The notes below the pieces were generated by a model. It searched no databases and was not told the DNA's origin. It saw only the letters and a list, made by a program, of their open reading frames with translations. This document shows, piece by piece, positions 52,144-60,481 of a DNA stretch of 64,000 nt. Each line of letters starts with the position of its first letter. Within the stretch, counting starts at the first letter, position 1. Made by a program: the position numbers and the translations under genes. Where the stretch lies: positions 667,898 through 731,897 of the forward strand of contig NZ_BNAS01000001.1 in assembly GCF_014653785.1 (NCBI RefSeq). The letters are read 5' to 3'. The stretch comes from Promicromonospora soli (GTDB taxonomy: Bacteria > Actinomycetota > Actinomycetes > Actinomycetales > Cellulomonadaceae).

Positions 52144-52772
52144 GGCTTGCTCCTGGTGAGGGCGAGGAACTCGGCGCGGCTGCCCGGGACGTCGCGCAGC
52201 CGGCCGAGAAAGGTGGAGGTCGAGGTGCGGGCACCAGGGGTCCGGGCGCCGCGCAGGCTCATGCAGGTGTGCTCTGCCTCGATCACGACGCCGACGCCAT
52301 GGGGCCGCAGCTCATCCTGGAGGTGTTCGGCGATGCGTCTGGTGAGCCGTTCCTGGGTCTGGGGTCGGCGGGCATGGTGCTCGACCATGCGGGCGAACTT
52401 CGACAGGCCCACGATCCGGCTTCCGGGCAGGTAGCCGACGTGGGCGACGCCGACGAACGGCAGCATGTGGTGCTCGCACAGTGACTGCACCGGGATGTCC
52501 TGGACCAGCACGAGCTCGTCGTAGCCCTCGTCGTTAGGGAAGGTGGTGAGCTCGAAGCCCGGCCCGCTGGTCATCTCGATCAGCGCTTCTGCCATGCGGC
52601 GCGGCGTGTCGACGAGGTTCTCGTCGGTGAGGTCCATCCCCAGGGCGGTGAGGAGGTCGGCAGCCGCCTCCTCGGCCGCCCTGGGGTCGATCTCCGGCCT
52701 CGCATGCGTGATGCGCGGTCGGGGGCGAGCGGGCGTGACCCGAGCAGCGGAGATCGCCGCGACGCTGCTCAC
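52140..52772 (-). CDS. folE: GTP cyclohydrolase I
   Basis: A 210-residue FolE that makes 7,8-dihydroneopterin triphosphate. Zinc ligands are Cys99 and His102 in SLCEHHMLPF and Cys170 in EAEHTCMSLRG; KFARMVEHHARRPQTQERLT is the family core. No other folate genes are nearby, so this may be a second copy serving a pterin or stress role; the rest of the genome would be needed to tell. It overlaps the oxidoreductase gene downstream and the DoxX gene upstream. Confidence 0.92.
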   Translation of the reverse strand: MSSVAAISAARVTPARPRPRITHARPEIDPRAAEEAAADLLTALGMDLTDENLVDTPRRMAEALIEMTSGPGFELTTFPNDEGYDELVLVQDIPVQSLCEHHMLPFVGVAHVGYLPGSRIVGLSKFARMVEHHARRPQTQERLTRRIAEHLQDELRPHGVGVVIEAEHTCMSLRGARTPGARTSTSTFLGRLRDVPGSRAEFLALTRSKP

Positions 52773-53185
52773 GCCGACGCCTTGCGGCGGCCCCAGGCCA
52801 GCGCCGTGAGGGCCAGCGCACCGACGAGGAGCCCGAAGTCGCGCAGCGCGACGTCGTAGAACTCACCCATGGTCACCAGGTTGACGATGATGCCGGCCAG
52901 CCAGGCGGCCACCAGCGGCCCGCCGAACCGCGGGGCGAAGGCGACCACGAGGCCGGCGACGACCTCGACGACGCCGACTGCCATCATCGCCTCATGGGCG
53001 GTGCCGGGGACCAGGTCGTTGATCCAGGGCGCCAGGTACTGCTCCCAGTCGGTGAGCAGCCCGGCGAACTTGTCCAGGCCGAAGGCGATCGGCGCGACGG
53101 TGAACACGGTACGCAGCAGCAGGAAGGCGCGTTCTGCGCCGAGGGTCGTTCGGGTGGCGCCGGGGGCGGGAGTCTTCATGGCCAT
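52769..53185 (-). CDS. DoxX-like membrane protein
   Basis: A 138-residue protein with four TM helices in the DoxX pattern: FLLLRTVFTVAPIAFGLDKF, AMMAVGVVEVVAGLVVAF, and two more in the C-terminal half. DoxX-like proteins are linked to oxidative and thiol stress in actinobacteria. The ATG at 53185 has GAGAGGAA 7 bases upstream. It heads the folE/reductase/ADH group and is divergent from a sigma factor operon. Confidence 0.85.
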   Translation of the reverse strand: MAMKTPAPGATRTTLGAERAFLLLRTVFTVAPIAFGLDKFAGLLTDWEQYLAPWINDLVPGTAHEAMMAVGVVEVVAGLVVAFAPRFGGPLVAAWLAGIIVNLVTMGEFYDVALRDFGLLVGALALTALAWGRRKASA

Positions 53186-53361
53186 CGGGAGTTCCTCTCT
53201 CTCGTTCTTCATGGGTCAGTGGAAGCTGCCGCCGCGGCGTCTGGTCAGGATCGATGAACTCATCACTGTCTCCTTGGGTTGGCGCAGGTCCGCGTCACCG
53301 ACGTTGACCACCCGCAGCGGTGCGGGTGACGATGAAGACGTCGTCGAGAGGGCCATGACCA

Positions 53362-53438
53362 TGTTGGTGTCGGCAGCCGCTGGACTCTTACCCCCGCGGG
53401 CCGGGCGGGGTAAGACGGCGCCGTCATGGCGACACCAA
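53362..53438. promoter_or_regulatory. Nested inverted repeats in divergent DoxX/sigma region
   Basis: An outer repeat GTTGGTGTCG (53362-53371) with CGACACCAAC (53429-53438) encloses an inner repeat TCTTACCCC (53385-53393) with GGGGTAAGA (53406-53414). All four arms are exact. It lies 7 bases before the ATG of the first gene of the sigma operon, so it can act as an operator or as an RNA fold that masks the start. Confidence 0.7.
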
Positions 53439-53444
53439 CAGGAC

Positions 53445-53684
53445 ATGACCCCGCACAAGACGCAGGCTGCACCCGGATGCAGCAGCGGACCCCCGGTCGA
53501 CGTCCAGACGTGGCGCCGCTGTCGGTTGCTCGAGGCCGGGTTCCCGGCTGCGGTCGCAGACGCGGTCGCTTCCGATGGCCGATTCGACCTACATGCCCTC
53601 CTGCAGCTGGTCGACCGCGGCTGCCCGCCCGACCTGGCGGTTCGCATAGTGGCGCCACTGCCTCGCGAGGTGGTGGCACCGTGA
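53445..53684 (+). CDS. Small protein preceding a sigma factor
   Basis: A 79-residue protein with the conserved-looking stretch LLEAGFPAAVADAVASDGRF followed by DLHALLQLVDRGCPPDLA. Similar short genes occur upstream of other actinobacterial genes; no function is known. The stop overlaps the sigma start (GTGA), so it may couple translation of the sigma factor. Confidence 0.65.
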   Translation: MTPHKTQAAPGCSSGPPVDVQTWRRCRLLEAGFPAAVADAVASDGRFDLHALLQLVDRGCPPDLAVRIVAPLPREVVAP

Positions 53685-54340
53685 CCACCGTCAACCGGGC
53701 GATTCCCGCCGTGACCCCCGCACCACCCTCGGATGACACGTGGCTCGCCGACCTGACTGACGACGGCCCCGCTGGCCAGCAGGCGCTGCTACGGCTCCGT
53801 GAGCTTCTGGTGCGGGCCAGCCGGCACCAGGTCTGGCGGCTACGCGATCTCCTGCCCGGGGCAGGTGCGGGAGACCTCGAGGACATGGCCCAGCAAGCTG
53901 CGAACGACGCCCTGGTCGCCGTGCTGCGCCAGCTCGGCACCTTCGAGGGACGAAGCCGCTTCACCACCTGGGCCTACAAGTTCGGGGTGCTTCACGCGGG
54001 TGTCGCAGTGCGCCGCGAGGCCTGGCGGCACCGTGAGGTTCCCCTGCCCGACACACTGGCCCTCGTCGCGGACCGGTCGCCGGCTCCGGAAGCACACAGC
54101 GAGGCCGCACAGCTCGCCCGTGCCGTCCAGGCCGCGATCGCCGGCGAGCTCACACCGCACCAACGGCGCGTGGTGCTGGCTCTGCTGGTGGAGGACGTGC
54201 CGATCGACGTCCTGGCCGACCGGCTCGGCAGCACCCGCAACGCCCTCTACAAGACCCTGCACGACGCCCGCCGTCGGCTGCGCGCCGCACTCATCGACGG
54301 TGGCTATATCGACGCCCGCCCCAACCGGAGCACCCCATGA
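53681..54340 (+). CDS. ECF-type RNA polymerase sigma factor
   Basis: A 219-residue sigma factor with region 2 (DLEDMAQQAANDALVAVLRQ, SRFTTWAYKFGVLHAGVAVR) and region 4 (LTPHQRRVVLALLVEDVPID, LADRLGSTRNALYKTLHDAR). The GTG at 53681 is chosen for its overlap with the small gene; an earlier in-frame start would add a Pro/Arg-rich non-conserved stretch. Followed by a zinc anti-sigma with an ATGA overlap. The divergent DoxX/folE/reductase genes are the likely regulon. Confidence 0.9.
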   Translation: MTTVNRAIPAVTPAPPSDDTWLADLTDDGPAGQQALLRLRELLVRASRHQVWRLRDLLPGAGAGDLEDMAQQAANDALVAVLRQLGTFEGRSRFTTWAYKFGVLHAGVAVRREAWRHREVPLPDTLALVADRSPAPEAHSEAAQLARAVQAAIAGELTPHQRRVVLALLVEDVPIDVLADRLGSTRNALYKTLHDARRRLRAALIDGGYIDARPNRSTP

Positions 54341-54570
54341 CAGATTCAGCTCGCGGCCTGAGCCCCACGACGATCAGCAGCCTGCTCGTTGACACGAGCC
54401 CGTACCTGTCGTGCGACGACTGCTTCGCCCAGATCGACGAGTACGTCGAGCGCAAGATCGCGGACCCGCACTACGAGGACCCCGCCATGAAGGCCCACCT
54501 GGCCGGATGCGGCGCATGCGCCGAGGAAGCCGAAACCCTGCGGGAGCTGCTCAGCCAGGACGCCGGCTGA
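54337..54570 (+). CDS. Soluble zinc anti-sigma factor
   Basis: A 77-residue protein with HLAGCGAC (His54, Cys58, Cys61) and an upstream Cys pair (SCDDC, 26-29), matching the short RsrA/MrsA-like zinc anti-sigma factors whose thiols sense oxidants. No TM helix, so it senses a cytoplasmic signal. It overlaps the sigma gene by 4 bases. Confidence 0.85.
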   Translation: MTDSARGLSPTTISSLLVDTSPYLSCDDCFAQIDEYVERKIADPHYEDPAMKAHLAGCGACAEEAETLRELLSQDAG

Positions 54571-54604
54571 CGGGCCCAAGGCTAGTTGGGGTGCGGTTCT
54601 CGTG

Positions 54605-54642
54605 GCGGGCGGCTACGCCGGAGGTCCGGCGCAGCCGCCCGC
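54605..54642. terminator. Strong bidirectional terminator hairpin
   Basis: GCGGGCGGCT (54605-54614) pairs with AGCCGCCCGC (54633-54642), and an inner GCCGG/CCGGC stem extends it. It lies between the convergent anti-sigma and GH5 genes. Confidence 0.8.
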
Positions 54643-54653
54643 TTCAGGTCCCG

Positions 54654-56075
54654 CTACGCCGAGCGCTTCCACTGCTGGGTCGTGGCGCCCGCGTCACAGC
54701 TCGCGAGCATGAGTCCCCAGGAGTCCGCCGGAGTCGCCAAGCACAGGCTCGGGTCGACGACGCTGCTGATCGTCGCGTCGGCGTTGAGCTCCCACTGCTG
54801 CTCGGCCGTGCCCGTGCAGTCGGCGATGACGAGCGTGCCACCGACGGCGAGCGCGCCGCTCGGCGCGACGCACATGTCGCCGTAGACCGTGAGCTGCTTG
54901 TCCGCGGTCCAGTTGAACGACTGGTTGCCGCCCCCGTTGCAGTACCAGAGGCCGAGCCCCGTGCCGGCCGTCGTCGAGAAGCCGGGCACGTCGACGCACA
55001 CGTTGTGGTGGACGCTGACGAGCGGCTCGCCTGGCGGGGCGGGCGGCAGGTCGTTCAGGACCTCGTTCTTGAGCAGCTTCCAGCCCCACTGGATCTGGGA
55101 CAGCCCCGAGGCGTTGGTGACCTCGAGGTCGCCGTCGCCGACGAACTCGGTCAGCGTGTAGGCGTCACCAGTGCGCAGGCCGGGCCAGTAGACGATCCCG
55201 ATGCCCTGGTCCCTTGCGACCTCCGTCAGCGCGCCGAGGTACGAGGTGTAGACGTCGCCCTCGTGGTTGCCGTAGTTGAGGCCCGTCGTCATCGGCGAGC
55301 CGGCCTCGCTGACGACCGTGCGCCAGCCGTACTCGCCGAGGCGCGGGAGCAGGTTTGCCTTCCACTCCTCCTCGGTCGTGTGGTTGGCCCAGAACCCGTA
55401 GAAGTGCAGCGAGAGCAGCGTCCCCTTCAGCTCCTCGGCCGCGCCGACACCGGTGACGTTGTCGTTGTAGCCCGTCCCCGAGATGATCACGCGACCGCGG
55501 GGCACGTCGTCGTGGTCGTCGAGCCATCCAGCGGTCAGGTCAACCCACGCGTCGAGCGAGTAACCGAACGGCTCGTTCATGGGCTCGAAGTACACCTTGG
55601 GGTTCTGCCCGTACTCCGCCACGACCGTGTCCCACATCGCGTCGAAGGCGGCGGGGTCGTCAGCCCGGCCGTCCTTGGCGTTGTCCGCCTCCCAGTAGCT
55701 GAGGATGACCTTGAACCCGTGGTCCGTGGCGGAGTCGATGGCGCCCTGGTACGAGTCCCACCACTCGGTGCCGACGCTCGAGGTGTTGATCGGCAGCCGC
55801 ACGGTGTTGGCGCGCGTCTCGTGCCGAAGCTCGAGGACGATGTCGGTCGCCTTGTCGTACGTCGTGAGGTAGTCGTCCTCCGTGCTCAGACCGGAGGGCA
55901 CGACCTCGTCGTCCGCGTAGTTGTCGCGCGGGTCTGCCCAGTTGACCCCGCGGAACTCGCTGGTGCCGGACGGCCCGACCGACGGGGCGGCGACAGCGGA
56001 ACCGGGAACCACCGCCACTGCCGCCGTGAGGAGGCCGACGGCCGCAAGGGCGCCGGTCCGGATTGCTCGTGTCAT
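54654..56075 (-). CDS. Secreted GH5 glycosidase with ricin-type lectin domain
   Basis: A 473-residue secreted enzyme. A Sec signal ends near residue 30 (VAVVPGSAVAA). The GH5 catalytic domain has the acid/base Glu in VYFEPMNEPFG and the nucleophile Glu in RTVVSEAGSP. After a short Pro linker a ricin B-like domain carries QxW-type repeats (NQSFNW, EQQWEL, TQQWKR). The subfamily cannot be named; beta-1,4-glucanase or mannanase are likely. The ATG at 56075 has GGAGT upstream. Two TTGCGYAA sites lie in its promoter region. Confidence 0.9.
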   Translation of the reverse strand: MTRAIRTGALAAVGLLTAAVAVVPGSAVAAPSVGPSGTSEFRGVNWADPRDNYADDEVVPSGLSTEDDYLTTYDKATDIVLELRHETRANTVRLPINTSSVGTEWWDSYQGAIDSATDHGFKVILSYWEADNAKDGRADDPAAFDAMWDTVVAEYGQNPKVYFEPMNEPFGYSLDAWVDLTAGWLDDHDDVPRGRVIISGTGYNDNVTGVGAAEELKGTLLSLHFYGFWANHTTEEEWKANLLPRLGEYGWRTVVSEAGSPMTTGLNYGNHEGDVYTSYLGALTEVARDQGIGIVYWPGLRTGDAYTLTEFVGDGDLEVTNASGLSQIQWGWKLLKNEVLNDLPPAPPGEPLVSVHHNVCVDVPGFSTTAGTGLGLWYCNGGGNQSFNWTADKQLTVYGDMCVAPSGALAVGGTLVIADCTGTAEQQWELNADATISSVVDPSLCLATPADSWGLMLASCDAGATTQQWKRSA

Positions 56076-56154
56076 GGGACTCCGATCTAGGGGCGCGTCG
56101 CTGCGCCGCCGTCCGAGGCCTCGAAGCGGCCAGTGCCAGCCCGATGCCGAATGG

Positions 56155-56191
56155 TTGCGTAAACATCGCACGCAGATCGGCAGTTGCGCAA
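56155..56191 (-). promoter_or_regulatory. Candidate operators upstream of GH5 gene
   Basis: TTGCGTAA at 56155-56162 and the perfect palindrome TTGCGCAA at 56184-56191 lie 29 bases apart in the 253-base gap upstream of the GH5 gene. They could bind a LacI-type regulator. The rest of the gap shows no gene. Confidence 0.3.
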
Positions 56192-56328
56192 GGACGCTTC
56201 ACCCTGGATTTTTGCTTGGGCCAGTGGCTCACACGGTCGGTGCGACGTCGTCGACGGGCCGGGCGGGCGGCGGAGGTGCGTCGGCAAGCAGGTCGAGACC
56301 CGGCGGATCCTGACAACCGATCATGGAG

Positions 56329-56745
56329 TCAACCGGTCCCTGAAAATGGGCTGTCGAAGATATCTCGGCTGTGCCAGTCCGTCCGGAGTGACGATGCGAC
56401 CACCAGGTGGCGGGATCCCTGCGACACAAGCACGAAGACTTCATCACGAGGACCGATCTCTCGGCCGGTGGCATCCCGAACTCGTCGCATGTCGTTCGCA
56501 TCCGCGGAGTCCAGGCGGAGCCCCCGCATCAACCGAGGACATGAGATGAACTCGACGCCGTCAAACACCAGGTCCACGTTGGCAGCCTCGTTCGGACCTC
56601 TCGGGCTACGAATGAGGAGACCACCGTGGCTCACGCGGTACTCCCACAGCTGGAACCGTCGATCCGGGAAGTCAATATCGGCCAGTTCACCCATCACCGA
56701 ATCCACGAATTCTCTCGTCGTCTTCCAGGACGTCAGGCTCAACAT
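56329..56745 (-). CDS. Unknown protein, 138 residues
   Basis: An acidic, soluble protein (SLTSWKTTREFVDSVMGELA, VDLVFDGVEFISCPRLMRGL) with no motif I recognise. Codon use and base content are less GC-rich than the neighbours, and it lies in a patchy region with another unknown gene and gene remnants. Fold style (mixed alpha/beta, short) is like many immunity proteins, but this is only an impression. Confidence 0.55.
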   Translation of the reverse strand: MLSLTSWKTTREFVDSVMGELADIDFPDRRFQLWEYRVSHGGLLIRSPRGPNEAANVDLVFDGVEFISCPRLMRGLRLDSADANDMRRVRDATGREIGPRDEVFVLVSQGSRHLVVASSLRTDWHSRDIFDSPFSGTG

Positions 56746-56907
56746 GAGCCATCAGTATGTATTTCACCTACACTCCTTGCGGTTGGAATTAAGGCGCCGA
56801 GTTCTCCAGCGTCGGCGGCGGGTGACCAGACGCTCCTTGAGCGATCCGCTCAGCCGCATGAGCACTTCGACACTGGGGCATATGCCCAAATTACGGCTGA
56901 CGGTATG
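56746..56907. other. Intergenic gap with lower GC
   Basis: 162 bases between the two unknown minus-strand genes. It holds AT-richer sequence such as AGTATGTATTTCACC. I see no gene or clear hairpin. Confidence 0.5.
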
Positions 56908-57510
56908 TCACCAGCTGAGCCTTTGAACACCGAAGAACGCCTTCGCTTCTCGCTCAGCTGCTGCGGCCTTCTCCACACCAATACACGGTGTCGTTCGAAG
57001 GTTCGGCCATTCGCCCTGGTAGAGATCATCCAGGCACTCCACCAAGGACTGACGGGCCAGAGCCGCGTGCTGCCCGCCTCCGAGGCGTTCGAACTGATCG
57101 AACGCGTCGATCCCGGCTCGGCAGAACGCTTCGAAGAACGTGCGCTTGTCGGCGACGGCCCGGCGCCGGTGCTGGCCGCGCCCGCAGACCACAACCACCA
57201 GGTCGTCAGCCTGGAGCGCGATCCCGACCGGGATCGGCTGGTCGGGGAATGACGCCGTGGCGTACGACGCCCCCTTGCCGATCGCGGTGACCAGGCCGGC
57301 CAGGAGCATCCACAGGGGCTCGATGTCGTCCCACGACTCTGGCCTGATGATCGAGCGCCCGTTGATCACCAGCTGCACCGCACCGCCCTCGTACCCGCTC
57401 CAGTGCTTGGGCACCGGAGCCTCCTCGATCGGCACGAACTCGCGGTCGACAGACAGGTAGGTCCGCATCTCGACGGTACCGAGCCAGGGCCGTCGGCGAT
57501 CTGGTCTCAT
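56908..57510 (-). CDS. Unknown protein, about 200 residues
   Basis: A soluble protein with AVQLVINGRSIIRPESWDDIEPLWMLLAGLV and a GVEKAAAAEREAKAFFGVQ tail. An ATG at 57468 would give 186 residues. I do not recognise the family. It precedes the other unknown gene on the same strand and is divergent from the PARG-like gene. The Trp- and Ile-rich core suggests a compact folded domain. Confidence 0.6.
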   Translation of the reverse strand: MRPDRRRPWLGTVEMRTYLSVDREFVPIEEAPVPKHWSGYEGGAVQLVINGRSIIRPESWDDIEPLWMLLAGLVTAIGKGASYATASFPDQPIPVGIALQADDLVVVVCGRGQHRRRAVADKRTFFEAFCRAGIDAFDQFERLGGGQHAALARQSLVECLDDLYQGEWPNLRTTPCIGVEKAAAAEREAKAFFGVQRLSW

Positions 57511-57633
57511 CGGCAGTCAGTCCGTTTCGGCACGTAGAGGAGGAAGGTCGCGTGGGCGAATCACCCACCCCACCGAGCTGGTCTACGAGAATACGGTGGA
57601 CCGCCCACGTTGCCAGCGGCCAGCATTGCGGCC

Positions 57634-58452
57634 ATGACGTCGATGACCAGGAGCAGGGACCGGTTCCGTGCCCTGGCAGCCGAGACCGTGGATGCCGTCC
57701 GAGCAGGCAGCTACCGCGCGGGCGGGCGACGCGTCGACATCGCGGAACAGGTCGCCGCCGCGGTCACCAGCACCCGGCTGATCCTCCCGGACGCGCGGCT
57801 GGCGAGGGGCGCCACCTGGTCCGGGCCCACCACGATCGAGGTACGGCACGAGTCGAGCCTGGAAGCAGCGCGACGCCTCGGCCCAGGCACGGCCTGCCTG
57901 GTCTTCGCCTCGGCACGCAACCCCGGCGGCGGTTTCCTCAACGGCGCCCAGGCCCAGGAGGAGGCGTTGGCACGCAGCTCGGCGCTGTACGCGACCCAGA
58001 CCGCTGTACCCGAGTTCTACGAGCATCACCGGCGAGAGGCCTCCTTGCTCTACAGCGACAGGGTCATCGTCTCGCCACTCGTTCCGGTGTTCCGGGACGA
58101 CGACGGCGCCCTGCTCGCCGAGCCCTACGCGGTCACGTTCCTGACGGCGGCAGCTCCGAACCGGTCCGCGATCGCACGCAGCCAGCCCGCCGCCACGCGC
58201 GAGATCGCGGCCACGCTGATCCGCAGGGCCGCCCGTGTGCTCGACGTGGCGGCTGCCCACGGCAACCACCGTCTCGTCCTCGGCGCCTGGGGCTGCGGAG
58301 TGTTCGGCAACGACCCGGCCGAGGTCGCGACCGCCTTCGCCAAAGCTCTCGTTGGCCGACCGAGGTTCGAGCACGTCACCTTCGCGATTCTCGATCCTCG
58401 CCCTGGACGCCCTGTGCTGACGGCCTTCGAAAGTTGCTTGCGCCAGGGCTGA
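57634..58452 (+). CDS. TIGR02452 family, microbial PARG-like
   Basis: A 272-residue protein of the DUF2263/TIGR02452 family, a macrodomain-fold group that includes bacterial poly(ADP-ribose) glycohydrolases. The PARG signature GGG-X(7)-QEE is intact: Gly98-100 and QEE 108-110 in NPGGGFLNGAQAQEE; LGAWGCGVFGNDP lies at the phosphate loop. It should remove ADP-ribose from protein or nucleic acid. The ATG at 57634 or 57643 is the start; an earlier TTG is unlikely. An ADP-ribosylglycohydrolase remnant lies 270 bases downstream on the other strand. Confidence 0.88.
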   Translation: MTSMTRSRDRFRALAAETVDAVRAGSYRAGGRRVDIAEQVAAAVTSTRLILPDARLARGATWSGPTTIEVRHESSLEAARRLGPGTACLVFASARNPGGGFLNGAQAQEEALARSSALYATQTAVPEFYEHHRREASLLYSDRVIVSPLVPVFRDDDGALLAEPYAVTFLTAAAPNRSAIARSQPAATREIAATLIRRAARVLDVAAAHGNHRLVLGAWGCGVFGNDPAEVATAFAKALVGRPRFEHVTFAILDPRPGRPVLTAFESCLRQG

Positions 58453-58719
58453 CCGAGGAGACCACGACCAAAAAGTGCGTCTGGAAGATCGGCATTCTGT
58501 CAAGGCGCTGGCTCCGTATGCAGGGCAGAGCAGGTCCGCCCAGCGGCGCGCTACAACTCGCACCACTTTCCTGCGCGGGCCGGATCCCCGGTCTGCGTAA
58601 ACTCCTCGACCACTCGCCAGGCTCGATCGAGATCCAGCACGAAAACAGCCCGCCAGCGTCGCTAAATCGCACATTGCCTACGACTGCGGCGGGCGAAGCC
58701 GGTCACACGAATCCCGCGG
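58453..58719. other. Intergenic stretch without an intact gene
   Basis: 267 bases between the PARG-like gene and the remnant. GC is lower than the surroundings and both strands contain only unlikely reading frames. It may contain decayed sequence from the same event that removed most of the ADP-ribosylglycohydrolase gene. Confidence 0.5.
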
Positions 58720-58926
58720 TCAGCCTCCGAAGCGCAACGCCTCCGGTGGTACCCAGGCGGGAAGGGGTTCGCGATGACTGAGCCACGCGGACGGCACGCC
58801 CACGACGCCGTCCCACTCACCGAGCCCGGTGTATGCGCCCACGATCCCGCCAACGATCGCGGCGGTCGTATCGATATCACCACCGGCTTCGATGCAGGCC
58901 TTGATCGCCGTCGGGTAGGTCGGCCC
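58720..58926 (-). pseudogene. C-terminal remnant of an ADP-ribosylglycohydrolase gene
   Basis: About 69 residues end in frame at 58720 and contain ACIEAGGDIDTTAAIVGGIVGA, the metal-binding C-terminal signature of the DraG/ARH family, followed by GVPSAWLSHREPLPAW, the normal end of such proteins. The N-terminal 200 or more residues and a start codon are missing; upstream sequence is the GH43 promoter. It looks like a deletion remnant. Confidence 0.75.
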
Positions 58927-58960
58927 GCACCTCCGTGGTGGTCGCCTTCCCCCCACGCGG

Positions 58961-58974
58961 TGTGAGCGCTAACA
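58961..58974. promoter_or_regulatory. LacI-type operator upstream of the GH43 gene
   Basis: TGTGAGCGCTAACA is a near-perfect palindrome (12 of 14 bases) with the central AGCGCT common in actinobacterial LacI-family sites for hemicellulose genes. It lies 66 bases before the GH43 ATG. Confidence 0.6.
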
Positions 58975-59039
58975 TCAGGGCGTTTTGTGCACGTCGGGCG
59001 CTGATGCCCGCATCCGCAAGGTCCTCGAGGGAGAGAACC

Positions 59040-60449
59040 ATGAGAAGCCCAGCACTCCGAAGAACCCGTCTGGCCGCCCTGCTCGCGCTGACCCTCGTGC
59101 CGGCCGCGCTCGTGCCGCCGGCAGAGGCGGCCCCCACCACGATCGCTCTGGGCCGTGCCTCGTTCGAGTCGGTCAACTACCCGGGGCGGTTCGTCCGGCA
59201 CCAGGACTGGCTGGGCCGGATCGACCCCGTGACGTCCTCCAGCTCTGCCCAGCTCAAGCAGGACGCGTCGTTCACGGTCGTGCCCGGTCTCGCGTCGCCG
59301 TCGTGCTACTCGTTCCAGGCGGTGAACGGCCAGTTCCTGCGTCACCGCGACTACCGGGTGCGGCTGGAGACGAATGACGGCTCGGCCGCGTTCCGCGGCG
59401 ACGCGACGTTCTGCGCCGAGACGGGCTCGGTCTCGGGCTCGGTGTCGTTCACGTCGTACAACTTCCCGCAGCGGCGCCTGCGGCACCGCGACTCTGCGCT
59501 CTGGATCGACACGTACCAGGACACAGCGCTCTTCCGCGCCGACAGCTCGTTCCAGCTCCGGTCCCCGTGGGCGCCGAAGACGAACACCAACCCGGTGATT
59601 CCCGGCCTCTTCGCCGACCCGCACATCACCTATCTCGACGGCCGGTACTACCTGTACCCGACGACGGACGGCTACGCGAGCTGGTCATCGCCGTCGTACA
59701 CCGCCTGGTCCTCGACCGACCGCGTGACCTGGACCAGCCATGGCGTCGTTCTCGACCTCGGGCCGGACGTGTCCTGGGCCGACAACTCGGCGTGGGCACC
59801 CGCCGTCGTCGCGAAGAACGGGAAGTACTACATGTACTTCAGCGGCGGCGCAGCGTCCGGCGACACCGCCAAGCACCTCGGCGTAGCCGTGGCCGACTCC
59901 CCCGCGGGCCCGTTCCGCGACGCCCTCGGCAAGCCGCTGGTGCGCGCCGGCACCTACTCCGGGCAGGCCATCGACCCAATGGTGTTCACCGACAAGGACG
60001 GCCAGTCCTACCTCTACTGGGGCAACGGCACGGCGTGGGTCGTGCCGCTCAACGCCGACATGACCTCGTTCGACCCGGCCAAGGTCAAGAACATCACCCC
60101 GAGCGGCTTCCGGGAGGCGTCGTTCGTGTTCGAGCGCCAGGGCACCTACTACTTCATGTGGTCCGAGAACGACACGCGGGACGAGAACTACCAGGTCGCA
60201 TACGCCACCAGCACGTCACCGCTCGGCCCGTGGACCAAGCGCGGCGTCGTGCTCAGCAAACGCCTCGACCTCGGGATCAAGGGCACCGGCCACCACTCGG
60301 TGGTGCAGGCACCCGGCACCGACACCTGGTACGTCGCCTACCACCGGTTCGCCGTCCCCGCGGGCAACGGCACCAACCGCGAGGTCGCCATCGACCGGAT
60401 GACCTTCCGCACCGACGGCACGATCGTCCCGATCGAGCCGACCCTGTGA
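59040..60449 (+). CDS. Secreted GH43 arabinosidase-like enzyme with AbfB domain
   Basis: A 469-residue secreted protein. The Sec signal ends near residue 30 (PAALVPPAEA). Residues about 35-180 are an AbfB (CBM42) arabinose-binding domain with repeated YPGRFVRHQDW, NGQFLRHRDY and PQRRLRHRDS motifs. The GH43 five-blade propeller follows: general base Asp in VIPGLFADPHITYL, middle Asp in QAIDPMVF, acid Glu in GFREASFVF. Lectin domain first, catalytic second is less usual. Probable role: release of arabinose from hemicellulose. GGGAGAG precedes the ATG. Confidence 0.9.
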   Translation: MRSPALRRTRLAALLALTLVPAALVPPAEAAPTTIALGRASFESVNYPGRFVRHQDWLGRIDPVTSSSSAQLKQDASFTVVPGLASPSCYSFQAVNGQFLRHRDYRVRLETNDGSAAFRGDATFCAETGSVSGSVSFTSYNFPQRRLRHRDSALWIDTYQDTALFRADSSFQLRSPWAPKTNTNPVIPGLFADPHITYLDGRYYLYPTTDGYASWSSPSYTAWSSTDRVTWTSHGVVLDLGPDVSWADNSAWAPAVVAKNGKYYMYFSGGAASGDTAKHLGVAVADSPAGPFRDALGKPLVRAGTYSGQAIDPMVFTDKDGQSYLYWGNGTAWVVPLNADMTSFDPAKVKNITPSGFREASFVFERQGTYYFMWSENDTRDENYQVAYATSTSPLGPWTKRGVVLSKRLDLGIKGTGHHSVVQAPGTDTWYVAYHRFAVPAGNGTNREVAIDRMTFRTDGTIVPIEPTL

Positions 60450-60481
60450 CCCAGACGCGCCGACGTTGGCGTGGGGGATGC

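Noticed and set aside
53426-53680. N-terminal extension of the sigma factor
   Set aside because: The extension is Pro/Arg-rich and non-conserved in style; the GTG at 53681 overlaps the small upstream gene as in a coupled operon.
56626-57252. Open frame on the plus strand across the two unknown minus-strand genes
   Set aside because: No ribosome site, spans a gap and parts of two better frames, no motif.
57583-58674. Open frame on the minus strand over the PARG-like gene
   Set aside because: The plus strand carries the intact PARG signature; the minus frame has no domain.
58877-59176. Short minus-strand frame over the GH43 signal peptide
   Set aside because: Antisense to a clear signal peptide and AbfB domain; it does not continue the ADP-ribosylglycohydrolase remnant in frame.
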